Positions 47,184 through 57,262 of a stretch of DNA of 64,000 nucleotides are shown piece after piece. The DNA is from UBA5429 sp942493315 (GTDB lineage Bacteria; Bacteroidota; Bacteroidia; Bacteroidales; WCHB1-69): the NCBI GenBank assembly GCA_942493315.1, contig OW818690.1, positions 1,984,001 to 2,048,000 of the forward strand. The letters are read 5' to 3'. The notes under the pieces are model-generated. The model was not told the origin of the DNA. It ran no database searches and saw only the letters and a list, made by a program, of their open reading frames with translations. Made by a program: the position numbers and the translations under genes. Numbering within the stretch: the stretch's first letter is position 1; the number at the start of each line of letters is the position of its first letter.

Positions 47184-48731
47184 CTAATAAGGCATGTCAT
47201 CTCCCGGATTGGCACCTCCATTATCTTGAAATTCATCATTCATTTTGGATTCGTAAGTATCAAATCCACTGTTAACAGGCAATGCACTATTATGATCTAA
47301 CCCTTCACGACTGTCCACATCTGAGAATTTTGTGTATCTGCTTTCGAAACGTACTCTCACATTTCCGGTTGATCCGTGTCTGTTTTTCTCAAACATGATA
47401 TCTGCTTTACCAGATGCAAGTGAATCATCCTCAAAAGTTTCCAGTTTATAGTATTCAGGACGATAGATAAAAAGCACCATATCGGCGTCTTGCTCAATAG
47501 ATCCTGATTCCCGTAAGTCAGACAACAGAGGTCGTTTGGTGCTATTAGCACGAGTTTCAACAGCACGTGATAACTGGGAAAGTGCAATAACAGGGATATT
47601 CAACTCTTTAGCTAAAGCTTTCAAAGATCTTGAAATATAACTGATCTCTTGTTCACGTGTTCCTTTCCCTTTATCTTTATCTGTTCCCCCTTGCATTAAT
47701 TGCAGGTAATCGACAATCACCAACTGGATATCGTGCTGATGTTTTAAACGACGACATTTGGCTCTCAAATCAAAAACACTAAGAGCAGGAGTATCATCAA
47801 TAATCAGGTTGGCACTGCTGAGATTCCCGATTTTGTTGGTTAATTGAACCCATTCCACTTCATCCAGTTTCCCTTTGGATATTTTTTCGGAATCGATACC
47901 GGTTTCGATGGAAAATAAACGGTGAACAATCTGAGTTGCCGACATCTCTAATGAGAAAAAAGCAACGGGTTTTTTATAATCAATGGCTGCATTACGAGCA
48001 ATTGATAATACAAATGAAGTTTTTCCCATACCCGGACGGGCTGCTAAAATGATCAGGTCAGATTTTTGCCAGCCTCCAATTTTTTCATCGATAGCTCTTA
48101 TTCCTGTAGGAACTCCGTGGTATGCTTCTTCACTATTTCTGATCTGAATCAACTCATCTAAAGCTCTTCTTACAACCTCAGTCAATTCTTTACTCTCCCT
48201 TTTAAAGTTGTTTTCAACAATACCAAAAAGCTCTGTTTCTGCTTCATCTAAAAGTTGTAAAACATCTTTGCTATCATCATAAGAGTCCTTGATGATGGAA
48301 CTACAAGTAATGATTAAGGAGCGTAGTACATATTTTTCCATCACGATACGAGCATGATACTCAATATTGGCTGATGTAGCAACACGTTGCGTCAAACCGG
48401 CAATATAAGCTGGTCCACCTACAAACTCTAACCATTTATTTTTGCGAAGCATGTTTGTAACTGTCAATAAATCTATTGGTTCAGCGTTTTTAAACAGTTC
48501 ACGAATAACAGTATAGATATGTTGATGGGATTCTTTGTAAAACATATTGGGGGTTAAAAAGTCAATAACCTCACCAACGGCATCCGAATTGATCATAATG
48601 GCACCTAAGATCGCCATTTCAAAATCTACAGCTTGTGGGGTTAACTTTCCGGTTGCGCCCATAGCAGATTCTACAGTGTTGTATGTTAATTTGTTTTCCG
48701 TTTTCTTACTTGTAACGTTTTCGTTTGCCAT
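47184..48731 (-). CDS. dnaB: replicative DNA helicase
   Basis: 515 residues. The N-terminal DnaB domain (about 35-140) and the RecA-like ATPase: Walker A ILAARPGMGKTSF (about 229-240), SLEMSATQIVHRLFS, VIVDYLQLMQGG (Walker B), and LSQLSRAVETRA, RPLLSDLRESGSIEQDAD. It unwinds DNA ahead of the replication fork and meets the primase. The C-terminal 25 residues (DNGGANPGDDMPY) are an acidic, probably disordered tail. A DciA-like DUF721 gene is 6 kb away. Confidence 0.97.
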   Translation of the reverse strand: MANENVTSKKTENKLTYNTVESAMGATGKLTPQAVDFEMAILGAIMINSDAVGEVIDFLTPNMFYKESHQHIYTVIRELFKNAEPIDLLTVTNMLRKNKWLEFVGGPAYIAGLTQRVATSANIEYHARIVMEKYVLRSLIITCSSIIKDSYDDSKDVLQLLDEAETELFGIVENNFKRESKELTEVVRRALDELIQIRNSEEAYHGVPTGIRAIDEKIGGWQKSDLIILAARPGMGKTSFVLSIARNAAIDYKKPVAFFSLEMSATQIVHRLFSIETGIDSEKISKGKLDEVEWVQLTNKIGNLSSANLIIDDTPALSVFDLRAKCRRLKHQHDIQLVIVDYLQLMQGGTDKDKGKGTREQEISYISRSLKALAKELNIPVIALSQLSRAVETRANSTKRPLLSDLRESGSIEQDADMVLFIYRPEYYKLETFEDDSLASGKADIMFEKNRHGSTGNVRVRFESRYTKFSDVDSREGLDHNSALPVNSGFDTYESKMNDEFQDNGGANPGDDMPY

Positions 48732-48930
48732 AATTTATGTTAAATGGATTGTCTCAATTTTCGAGATTCAAAAATAATCAAAATTTGGTTAATGGGAGAC
48801 CCAATTTTATTCCACTTAGAGTTATTAACATTTTTTTATTTTATGGAATGTATGTAAGAAATTGATTGATAATATGTTAAATGCAAAAAATCAATCTTGT
48901 TAAATTTATCAACAACACAAAAAAAAATCG

Positions 48931-48938
48931 TAAATTTG
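48931..48938 (+). promoter_or_regulatory. -7 promoter box for the 48969 gene
   Basis: TAAATTTG, 31 bases before the ATG at 48969. Confidence 0.6.
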
Positions 48939-48968
48939 CACCCTTTAATGAATTAACAAAATTTCGAT

Positions 48969-50663
48969 ATGAAAACAGTGAAAATGAACATCATCACCCT
49001 TTTGTTAACCCTTTGTAGTTTGTCACTTTTTGCACAAAAAGCGCCAATCATCAAAGGAAAAATTTTAAATAACAAATTTACTCAGGTTGATCTCAAACTA
49101 GCATATAAAAATGATAGTATCAGCTACGGTAAAGCGACCATCGATCCAAATGGAAATTTTATTTTAAATACAACAGTCTCAAAACCGGATCTTTATCGTT
49201 TAACGTTATCTGAAAAAGATTTTTTCTTATTTGCTTTACTTCCCGGTGAAGTGATTGACGTTACTTTTGATGCCAATAATTTGCAATCGATCGTTTCTGT
49301 TTCAGGATCTGAAAATATGACTTTTGTAAAAAATGCTGCTGATTATATGGCTTCTAATAAAAAGTTTTTGGATAGTTTAAATGCCGGATTGCAATCAGAC
49401 CCACTTCAAATGTATTATAATACGTTTTTTCAGGATTTTCATCAATTTCACCAAACCAATCAGGAGGTAGATACCTATATTTCCAAATTTTATAATACTT
49501 ATGATACTCTTTTACAAGTTATTCAACTCTATTCTGAAAAAGGTAAAATTAAATCAAAAAATTGGGATCTTTTTTTAAGCCAAGCTGTTCCATTGATGAA
49601 AAATCTAGAATCCAGTTTTTCTCCCTTGAAAAATTATCTCAATAATGCATCATCCTATTTTGATTTTAAAGCAAATCGAATTGCCAATACCGGAGATTTT
49701 TATAAGATTTTAGATGAACAGTATTTAGATAAAATTGATAGTCGCCATCAACTGGTTTTTAATGGAACACATGTTTTTGTATCGGAATTAACTAAAGTGA
49801 TTTTAAAAAGAGATTCTTTATTGTTCAATGAATTGTTAAGTGATTCCAAAATTAAGAAAAATTTAGTGGAAGAGATTTTGAAAGTTGTTGAAAAAAATCC
49901 GGTGAATAGTGCTGACGGTAAAACGTATATGAGTCAGACGGAACAAACAAATAACGCTGCCAATATTCTGAAAGAGGAAGCTCAAAAACAAGTAAGAGCA
50001 GTGGTTCAAAAATACCAGAATTACTATAATACAGAAAACCCAAAAAGGGAGCAAGGTTTTAAAAAATTGATATTGGACAACAAAACTCAATTAGCTGTTT
50101 TGATGTTTATTGATATGTTCCCTAGAGAACAGAACATAGAATTGCATAGTGAAGTGATCAAAGCATTACAATCCAAATATCCTGATAATTTTTTAGTTGC
50201 GGAGCGTTTTACTACTGAAACCAAACCGGCCAATCCAACTGCTATAGGTGCAATGGCTCCAGATTTAGCATTTCCAAATCCGGATGGAAAAATTTTAAAA
50301 CTTTCTGATTTAAGAGGAAAAGTTGTCTTATTGGATTTTTGGGCTGCATGGTGTCGTCCATGTAGAATGGAGAATCCCAATGTGGTAAAAGATTACCATA
50401 AATATCATGATAAAGGTTTTGAAGTGTTTAGTGTATCTTTGGATAAAGATAAAAATTCATGGTTAAAAGCGATTCAGGATGACGGCTTAGTATGGCCAAA
50501 TCATGTTAGTGATCTCAAGTATTGGTCATCTGAAGCTGCAGCAATTTATGGTGTAACATCCATCCCTGCTACTTTTTTAATTGGAAAAGATGGTCGCATC
50601 ATTGCAAAAAATTTAAGAGGGGAAGCTTTAGGAAGTGCATTGGAAGAGTTGTTGGGAAAATAG
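48969..50663 (+). CDS. TlpA-like thiol-disulfide protein (DUF4369 plus thioredoxin fold)
   Basis: 564 residues. The signal (LLTLCSLSLFAQ) is non-lipidated, unlike the related protein at 19264. An N-terminal DUF4369 beta domain (KGKILNNKFTQVDLKLAYKNDS), a long helical middle (about 110-410) and a C-terminal thioredoxin domain with WAAWCRPC. Such proteins handle disulfides in the periplasm or carry electrons to cytochrome maturation. The substrate is unknown. Confidence 0.9.
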   Translation: MKTVKMNIITLLLTLCSLSLFAQKAPIIKGKILNNKFTQVDLKLAYKNDSISYGKATIDPNGNFILNTTVSKPDLYRLTLSEKDFFLFALLPGEVIDVTFDANNLQSIVSVSGSENMTFVKNAADYMASNKKFLDSLNAGLQSDPLQMYYNTFFQDFHQFHQTNQEVDTYISKFYNTYDTLLQVIQLYSEKGKIKSKNWDLFLSQAVPLMKNLESSFSPLKNYLNNASSYFDFKANRIANTGDFYKILDEQYLDKIDSRHQLVFNGTHVFVSELTKVILKRDSLLFNELLSDSKIKKNLVEEILKVVEKNPVNSADGKTYMSQTEQTNNAANILKEEAQKQVRAVVQKYQNYYNTENPKREQGFKKLILDNKTQLAVLMFIDMFPREQNIELHSEVIKALQSKYPDNFLVAERFTTETKPANPTAIGAMAPDLAFPNPDGKILKLSDLRGKVVLLDFWAAWCRPCRMENPNVVKDYHKYHDKGFEVFSVSLDKDKNSWLKAIQDDGLVWPNHVSDLKYWSSEAAAIYGVTSIPATFLIGKDGRIIAKNLRGEALGSALEELLGK

Positions 50664-50694
50664 TAGTTTATAATAAAGAAATTAAAAAAATTAA

Positions 50695-52482
50695 ATGAAA
50701 AATATAAGAAATTTTTGCATTATTGCACACATCGATCATGGAAAAAGTACGCTGGCGGATCGATTGTTACAATATACAGGAAGTGTTGGAGATAGAGATT
50801 TTCAGGATCAGGTTCTGGACGATATGGATTTGGAAAGGGAGAGAGGAATCACCATAAAAAGTCACGCAATCAGAATGAATTACACCCATAATGGGGAAGA
50901 GTTTGTATTGAATTTGATAGATACTCCGGGGCATGTCGATTTTTCTTATGAAGTTTCCCGTTCCATAGCAGCATGTGAAGGTGCATTACTTCTTGTTGAT
51001 GCTACTCAAGGAGTTCAGGCTCAAACAATTTCAAATTTATATTTGGCTATTGATCATAATTTGGAAATTATTCCGGTTATAAATAAAATGGATATGCCTT
51101 CCGCAATGCCGGATGAAGTTAAAGATCAAATTGTTGACCTTCTAGGATGTGATCTGGAAGATATTATAGAAGCAAGTGGAAAAACAGGTTATGGTGTTGA
51201 GAATGTACTGGAAGCTATTGTTAATAAAATTCCTGCTCCAAAAGGGGATCCAAATGCACCCCTTCAAGCTTTGGTCTTCGATTCAATTTTTAATTCCTAT
51301 AGAGGAGTAATCTCCTATTTTAGAATTTTTAATGGAACTATAAATAAGGGCGATTTAGTTAAATTTTTCTCTACAGAAAAAGAGTATCATGCTGATGAAA
51401 TTGGATATTTAAAAATGAAACAGGAACCTACGCAAACGATGTCTGCAGGTATGGTAGGTTATATTATTTCAGGTATTAAAACCTCTTTGGAAGTAAAAGT
51501 GGGAGATACTGTTACTCATGTTGAAAATCCCTGTGAAACCATAATATCCGGATTTGAAGATGTGAAACCTATGCTTTTTGCAGGGATCTATCCTACTGAT
51601 GCAGATGATTATGAAGAATTACGCGCCTCTTTGGAAAAACTTCAACTGAACGACGCATCATTAACCTTTGTTCCGGAATCATCAGCAGCTCTTGGATTTG
51701 GGTTCCGTTGCGGTTTTTTAGGGTTATTGCACATGGAAATTGTTCAGGAGAGACTTGACCGTGAATTTGATATGGATGTGATTGCTACAGTCCCTAACGT
51801 ATCCTATAATGTGATCACTACCAAAAAAGAACTTATTGAAGTACACAATCCTTCCGGAATGCCTAACCCCAGTGAGATAGATCATGTGGAGGAACCTTTC
51901 ATTAGAGCTCAGATCATCAGTAAAGCCGATTATATTGGCCCAATCATGAAGTTGTGTCTGGATAAACGAGGTACTTTATTGAATCAGATTTATATAGCAT
52001 CAAATCGTATTGAGATGACCTTTGACTTACCCTTAGGTGAGATTGTATTTGATTTTTATGACAAATTGAAGAGTATTTCTAAAGGATATGCTTCATTTGA
52101 CTACCATATTACTGATTACAAACCTGCGAAATTAGTTAAGTTGGATATTTTGCTTAATGGCGATTCCGTGGATGCTTTGTCTTCTTTGACCCATGTCGAT
52201 AATGCGTATCCTTTCGGAAGAAAGATCTGCGAAAAGTTGAGAGAATTGATACCCCGACAACAGTTTGATATTGCCATTCAAGCAGCAATTGGTTCTAAAA
52301 TTATTGCCCGTGAAACCATTAAGGCTCTAAGAAAAGATGTAACTGCTAAATGTTATGGTGGAGATATCTCCCGAAAACGTAAGTTATTGGAAAAACAAAA
52401 GAAAGGTAAAAAGAAAATGCGCCAAATTGGTAATGTAGAAGTGCCACAAACTGCATTTTTAGCAGTGCTGAAGTTAGACTAA
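50695..52482 (+). CDS. lepA: elongation factor 4 (LepA)
   Basis: 595 residues, full length. GTPase motifs: G1 AHIDHGKSTL (about 11-20), RERGITIK, DTPGHVDF, NKMD. The LepA-specific C-terminal domain is present (SSLTHVDNAYPFGRKICEKLRELIPRQQFDIAIQAAIG, KALRKDVTAKCYGGDISRKRKLLEKQKKGKKKMR). It remobilises stalled or mistranslocated ribosomes. Monocistronic in appearance. Confidence 0.98.
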   Translation: MKNIRNFCIIAHIDHGKSTLADRLLQYTGSVGDRDFQDQVLDDMDLERERGITIKSHAIRMNYTHNGEEFVLNLIDTPGHVDFSYEVSRSIAACEGALLLVDATQGVQAQTISNLYLAIDHNLEIIPVINKMDMPSAMPDEVKDQIVDLLGCDLEDIIEASGKTGYGVENVLEAIVNKIPAPKGDPNAPLQALVFDSIFNSYRGVISYFRIFNGTINKGDLVKFFSTEKEYHADEIGYLKMKQEPTQTMSAGMVGYIISGIKTSLEVKVGDTVTHVENPCETIISGFEDVKPMLFAGIYPTDADDYEELRASLEKLQLNDASLTFVPESSAALGFGFRCGFLGLLHMEIVQERLDREFDMDVIATVPNVSYNVITTKKELIEVHNPSGMPNPSEIDHVEEPFIRAQIISKADYIGPIMKLCLDKRGTLLNQIYIASNRIEMTFDLPLGEIVFDFYDKLKSISKGYASFDYHITDYKPAKLVKLDILLNGDSVDALSSLTHVDNAYPFGRKICEKLRELIPRQQFDIAIQAAIGSKIIARETIKALRKDVTAKCYGGDISRKRKLLEKQKKGKKKMRQIGNVEVPQTAFLAVLKLD

Positions 52483-52483
52483 G

Positions 52484-52678
52484 GACGAAGGACGAAAGAC
52501 AGGGGACTGGAGACCAGAGGGAAACTGATAGCTGAAAGCTTTTAGCTGATAGCTTATAATGAGGATCTTATATTATAGATCAGTTTTGGATGATACAATA
52601 TTAAAGTCGTTCATTATTGCATTATTGAGATTAGTAAATTTTCAATTTGTTTTATTTATAAGATAAATTTAAAATTAC
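52484..52678. repeat. short-word repeats after lepA
   Basis: GGACGAAGGACGAAAGAC and ATAGCTGAAAGCTTTTAGCTGATAGC words fill the first part; the rest is plain AT-rich sequence. The AGGACGAAGGAC word also occurs at about 12517, at the end of island B. Confidence 0.55.
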
Positions 52679-55000
52679 TTATTTTTTTACAAACTTATGG
52701 CTCTCTAAAATATTCCCTATTTCATCCGAAAAACGAATAAAATAGATACCAGATTTCAATTCTGATATGTCGATAGTTTTTTCAGTAGTTCTCATATTAT
52801 CAATGACTTGTCCTAAACTGTTGTAAATTTCATACCCAATTGGAGTGTCAAAAATAGTATGTAAATTGAGTATGTTTTCAACAGGATTGGGATAAATAAT
52901 AATGGAATTGTTTTTTGTAACTAATTGATTTTCAGAAACACCTATATCATTTGTAACAACATTTAAAACAGCAATCCCTCTACTCAAACAGCTGATCCAC
53001 AATGAATAACCATTAGTATTCTCTTTAACCTCAATATCTGCAATTTGAGCATGGGGCAACCCACCATCCTGAACAGGGAAAACACCAAATTGAGTTCCAT
53101 CAAACCAATAAAGTCCAATTGGTTGTGTAGTGGTGCTTTGAAAATTGGTAAACCAAATTCTACCATCAGATGTATATGCTAATGGTGTTATCAAATCACC
53201 TGGCAGGGTGCTTGAAAGGGGAGAGTAATACTGATATGTATTTGTATTTGCATCAATTAAAAACAAGCCTTGGTTTGAGCCTACCCAAGCGAATCCATTA
53301 TTAATTGGAATAACTCCTGTTAAATAGTCACTTTGAGGATTTAATTCAGGTAAATCATCCACAGTTTTTGAGAATCGATATGATCCATCAGTTCTTAATA
53401 CCTGATACATTGAAGAGGCCCATATTGTTCCGGGTCTGGTAGGATCCTTTTTTATATTGTTTCCGATTCCCATAAAATCTTCGGTTGTCCAAGATTGGTT
53501 TACTGGATCCAAATATTTTAGATTGTAATACTCACCTAAACTCCATAATCTGTTTTGTGAGTCTTCAGCTACACCTTCTGATCTACTACTTGGGTAATAC
53601 AATGAGGTGTAATTGGTCCCATTCCATTCGTGTAAATAGCTATACATGGGATTAACAACAATATTGCCATTTGAAGGACGAAAATAGATCACTTCTGAGT
53701 TATCCGTTGAGAAAGGAAAAGGATGCCCAAGTCCATAATTAAATTGGTTGAATCCAGTCCATCTTATCCCATCAAATTTTTGAAAGCCACCTATTCCAGT
53801 TCCACCATTACCGGTCATCCATACATTCCCTTGATTGTCTATACTTAAGTCCTCCACCCAATAGTCAATTTGTGAAGTATTTGAGATTCGATATCTTTGC
53901 CATAACCCAGAAGAGTGGTCTCTTTTGGCAGCACCGCCAACACCACTTGCCCAGATATTTCCAAAATCATCTATTGCTAGAGCACTTGTGTAAGATCCCT
54001 CTTTCCACATTCCTTTACTTTGCCAAGATGTTCCATTAAAAAGAAACACCTCACTATTTGAACCAACAATAAGCGCATTATGGTTGCCAAATGCATGGAA
54101 AGCCCAAATATCAGATGCTATTGCAGAGGAGGGTTGGGCCGGTGTGACCCAAACACCATTTGGAGTTCGATAATCTAGAGAGGGTGGGGTAGTGAAAGAT
54201 GTAAATCGGAGTGCCCACAAATTTCCTTCATCATCAATACATTTTTTTCCTGGAAGATCCATCACTTCCCCGGGGATATTATCTTGAGGTAACGTTGTAA
54301 ATAGTTGTGTATCACTGTCAAAAGTGATCATTGGATGACCACCTTCTCCGTCAATCCAAACAATATAACCGCCTGTTGGTTTTTCTTGAATTGAAACATT
54401 TTCACAGGCACTTACATTTGAGGGCCAATTGTTGTTTGTTTCTTGAAATCCCCAAAAACGCCATATTTGAGTATTGGGTTGGTATTGTACTAATCCACCC
54501 CAACCCCATGTGACTGAAATAATAGCACCCCAAATGGAACTATCTGGTGCTATATCAATATCTCTGGTTGTTCCTCCAGGATGTAATGAATTTAAAACAC
54601 CCCAAAATTGTAGAGAACTTGCTCCCATATTGGGATCAAATTTTAAAAGGCCCCTCCAAGTTGACAGCCAAAGGTTTCCACTTGCATCTTCTACAACATC
54701 ACTGATTCGCGATGAACCAACATCATAGATACTCCCAATTATTGGATAATCTACATTTGAATAGTTAATCCATCTGTTTTCATTTTGGATAAATTTTGAA
54801 AAGCCACCCTCTTCCCAACCTGGAGTGTAGGCTGCTATATAGGGATCACCATCGTGATCTATCCAAATGGCATCTACATAATCTCCTAAAATACCAGTAT
54901 TCCCAGGTGTATAAAACTTCCAGGAATACTGATAAGGGAATTGAGCCATTAAAGTTTGTATACTGACAAAAATTATAAGTATTAATATGTTTCTTTTCAT
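52679..55000 (-). CDS. two-component-regulator-like beta-propeller protein with T9SS sorting domain
   Basis: 773 residues. Signal peptide (ILILIIFVSIQTLMAQ), then a large beta-propeller region with repeats such as 'W..S...L.KFD', LWLSTWRGLLKFD, WAFHAFG, NVWMTGNGGTGIGGFQKFDG, NGFAWVGSNQGLFLIDA, DGRIWFTNFQ, as in the propeller domains of hybrid two-component sensors. No kinase follows; it ends with a T9SS sorting domain (NSIIIYPNPVENILNLH, GIYFIRFSD, ESHKFVKK). It is likely an extracellular or surface protein that uses the propeller for binding. Confidence 0.88.
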   Translation of the reverse strand: MKRNILILIIFVSIQTLMAQFPYQYSWKFYTPGNTGILGDYVDAIWIDHDGDPYIAAYTPGWEEGGFSKFIQNENRWINYSNVDYPIIGSIYDVGSSRISDVVEDASGNLWLSTWRGLLKFDPNMGASSLQFWGVLNSLHPGGTTRDIDIAPDSSIWGAIISVTWGWGGLVQYQPNTQIWRFWGFQETNNNWPSNVSACENVSIQEKPTGGYIVWIDGEGGHPMITFDSDTQLFTTLPQDNIPGEVMDLPGKKCIDDEGNLWALRFTSFTTPPSLDYRTPNGVWVTPAQPSSAIASDIWAFHAFGNHNALIVGSNSEVFLFNGTSWQSKGMWKEGSYTSALAIDDFGNIWASGVGGAAKRDHSSGLWQRYRISNTSQIDYWVEDLSIDNQGNVWMTGNGGTGIGGFQKFDGIRWTGFNQFNYGLGHPFPFSTDNSEVIYFRPSNGNIVVNPMYSYLHEWNGTNYTSLYYPSSRSEGVAEDSQNRLWSLGEYYNLKYLDPVNQSWTTEDFMGIGNNIKKDPTRPGTIWASSMYQVLRTDGSYRFSKTVDDLPELNPQSDYLTGVIPINNGFAWVGSNQGLFLIDANTNTYQYYSPLSSTLPGDLITPLAYTSDGRIWFTNFQSTTTQPIGLYWFDGTQFGVFPVQDGGLPHAQIADIEVKENTNGYSLWISCLSRGIAVLNVVTNDIGVSENQLVTKNNSIIIYPNPVENILNLHTIFDTPIGYEIYNSLGQVIDNMRTTEKTIDISELKSGIYFIRFSDEIGNILESHKFVKK

Positions 55001-55039
55001 GATGGTATACTGTTTTATGGCTGTTGCGGTTTTTATTGG

Positions 55040-55252
55040 CTATTTTTTCTCTTTATTGGGACATGTTTTTATTCCAAAAAGTGTATAAAGTGGGCAAAAA
55101 CTAACCAGACTTGTTAAAACAAATACACCACTTAAGATTAATAATAGGATTCCTAAAGTTCCAGATATTACATTACTGAAGTACAATACTACTACAATTA
55201 TAGCTATAATCACTCTGATTATTCTGTCTGCTATACCCATGTTTTTTTTCAT
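55040..55252 (-). CDS. DUF2892 small membrane protein
   Basis: 70 residues from the ATG at 55252. Two membrane helices: IADRIIRVIIAIIVVVLYFSNV and LGILLLILSGVFVLTSLVSF, followed by the CPLYTLFGIKTC end, the YgaP/DUF2892 pattern with two cysteines. It is usually paired with rhodanese or redox regulators. A Crp/Fnr regulator gene lies 80 bases upstream, a pairing often seen in this phylum. Confidence 0.85.
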   Translation of the reverse strand: MKKNMGIADRIIRVIIAIIVVVLYFSNVISGTLGILLLILSGVFVLTSLVSFCPLYTLFGIKTCPNKEKK

Positions 55253-55330
55253 TTTTGTATAATTTTGATTTTGTTGCATGATTGCAATACAAAAATAGGG
55301 TAATTTAAATCATCAATTCAGTGACTATGG

Positions 55331-55960
55331 TCACCATTCCGAAATTATTTTTATTCCCTCTTGGAATTGAATAATTTTTCCATCAATTTCTAATTTTTTT
55401 AAAACCCGAGTGACTACTTCACGTGCTGTTCCCAATTCGGTTGCAATTTGATTATGACTCATTTTAATCATCTCGCCATGAAGCAGTCTTGATCTTTTAT
55501 TCAAATGATCAAAAACTCTTTTATCCATTTTATCCAAAAGAAGATGTCTTATGGTATCTAATAATTCAACATACCTTGTGTTGAATTGATTGAAAAAAAA
55601 TTCATTAAAATAAGGATACTCTTTTAACCATTTTGGCAAATGGCTTACAGGGAGCAATAATAATTTGGAATTTTCTTCAGTTATAGCATATACTTTGCTT
55701 GGTGTATTTTTAAGAGCTGCATTGAAAGTCATGATGCAACTGTTAGAAGGTTCTATATAGTATAGGAGTAAGTCTTTCTCATCAAATCGTGAGTAAACTT
55801 TTACCAATCCTTCAATTACGACAGGTAAATGTTTAATATATTGATTCTCTTTTAAAATTTCTGTTCCCTTAGGAAAATCAATAATTTTTGAAGAATCAAG
55901 TATTTTCTCGATTAACTCAGGCTGCAAAAAAGATAATATTTTGATATTAAAATCCATCAT
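55331..55960 (-). CDS. Crp/Fnr family transcription regulator
   Basis: 209 residues from the ATG at 55960; ATG 55957 is equally good, and the longer frame to 56035 overlaps the next gene. An N-terminal cyclic nucleotide-binding-like jelly roll (KILDSSKIIDFPKGTEILKE, VVIEGLVKVYSRFDEKDLLLYYIEPSNSC) and a C-terminal HTH (MSHNQIATELGTAREVVTRVLKKLEIDGKI). It lacks the Fe-S cysteine pattern of classic Fnr. It probably controls the DUF2892 gene and others. Confidence 0.9.
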   Translation of the reverse strand: MMDFNIKILSFLQPELIEKILDSSKIIDFPKGTEILKENQYIKHLPVVIEGLVKVYSRFDEKDLLLYYIEPSNSCIMTFNAALKNTPSKVYAITEENSKLLLLPVSHLPKWLKEYPYFNEFFFNQFNTRYVELLDTIRHLLLDKMDKRVFDHLNKRSRLLHGEMIKMSHNQIATELGTAREVVTRVLKKLEIDGKIIQFQEGIKIISEW

Positions 55961-55964
55961 GTTT

Positions 55965-57119
55965 CTAAAATGGACCGGAGTTGGTGTAGATGCTGATTCC
56001 GTTCTCATTGTTGAAATATCCAAACATCCTACCATTTCCGCTCATGGAGATCTTTTTAATGAATGGACAACTTTCACATGTATAAGACCATTTTACCGGA
56101 TATATCTTTTTATCGTAAAAGTCAACTTCATAAATATTTCCATTACCATCACCCACAAAATATCCGGATAATGTAGCCAGCATACTTCCTCTCACACGTT
56201 GAATTTCTGTAATAAAAGATTTTGTTTTGATTTCGGCAGGTTTATCAGATTTTTCGGTTTCCCAATAATATAGTTTGTTAAGGAAATCACTGCAAATCAA
56301 TGTGTTCCCGGATGAAAATAATCTACAAACATCATTTTTCTTCAAAGTGTATGTATTCAATATTTTATTATCTGGTACTGAATAATGAATAATCTCTTTT
56401 CCCTGAGCATAATAAAAAGTATTGTTGTCTTTTCCGAAAACGAGGTCCATTACATCACCTTTACACACCATAGACCACTCCTTTTTCATCGTTTCAACAT
56501 CAAAAATAGAAATAAGAATCATTTTATTATCCAACTCATGGTGCACTAAAATCTTTTTATTATCTGGAGAGAGTACAAATCTGGTGATTAATCCATCTAC
56601 TGAAATTACTTTATAGTCATGAGGTGTTTGATCAAAAGGGTTTGCATTTTTAAGGTTCAGTTTTTCGATATCAAAAATATAAATCATACTGCAATAAGCA
56701 CTTTTAATTTTACTATAAAAAATCCAGCCACCTGAAAAAAGATATTTTCCATCTGAACTAAAAAGTAAAGAACCTTGTGTTTTATTCAATTTTTGTTCTT
56801 CAACAGTTGCTAAATCTTTATTTAAATACAAGTTAAAACTGATTTTCTGACGTAAAATATTTCTTTCGGAAGGTTTAACGAATTGATCATTAACGAACAT
56901 GCTAATCAATCCATTGTTATGAGCTACAGCAAGATATACATCAGATTCCGTTGGTGTCACCGGGGCAAAACAGATGTCACGGATATTTGAGGCAGAAGTA
57001 GGATTATTCCATTTTATATCCACCGTATATTCGTATTTAAAAGCCTTAGAAGATTGAGCCATTAAAAGAAATGGTACGGAAATCATTAAAAGAACAAAAA
57101 ATTGTTTGAAATTACTCAT
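55965..57119 (-). CDS. secreted WD40-like propeller protein
   Basis: 384 residues with a signal peptide (FFVLLMISVPFLLMAQ). Six or seven propeller-like strands repeat elements (SSDGKYLFSGGWIF, FVLSPDNKKILVHHELD, FGKDNNTFYYAQGKEIIHY, GGDGNGNIYEVDF-like). It has no sorting domain or lipobox, so it would be periplasmic. A close family is not recognised. Confidence 0.75.
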   Translation of the reverse strand: MSNFKQFFVLLMISVPFLLMAQSSKAFKYEYTVDIKWNNPTSASNIRDICFAPVTPTESDVYLAVAHNNGLISMFVNDQFVKPSERNILRQKISFNLYLNKDLATVEEQKLNKTQGSLLFSSDGKYLFSGGWIFYSKIKSAYCSMIYIFDIEKLNLKNANPFDQTPHDYKVISVDGLITRFVLSPDNKKILVHHELDNKMILISIFDVETMKKEWSMVCKGDVMDLVFGKDNNTFYYAQGKEIIHYSVPDNKILNTYTLKKNDVCRLFSSGNTLICSDFLNKLYYWETEKSDKPAEIKTKSFITEIQRVRGSMLATLSGYFVGDGNGNIYEVDFYDKKIYPVKWSYTCESCPFIKKISMSGNGRMFGYFNNENGISIYTNSGPF

Positions 57120-57183
57120 AAAAAATTATTTAAGGTTAATTTGATTTATAATTGAAATGCAAATATAAAAAAATATAACAAAC

Positions 57184-57259
57184 AAAAGCTAAAACCCAAA
57201 AGCTAAAACCCAAAAGCTAAAACCCAAAAGCTAAAACCCAAAACCCAAAACCTAAAACC
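57184..57259. repeat. 14-bp tandem repeat AAAAGCTAAAACCC
   Basis: Four exact copies at 57184, 57198, 57212 and 57226, then degenerate AAAACCC and AAAACCT words to 57259. It lies between convergent-free minus genes, immediately downstream of the stop of the gene at 57263. Confidence 0.9.
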
Positions 57260-57262
57260 TTA

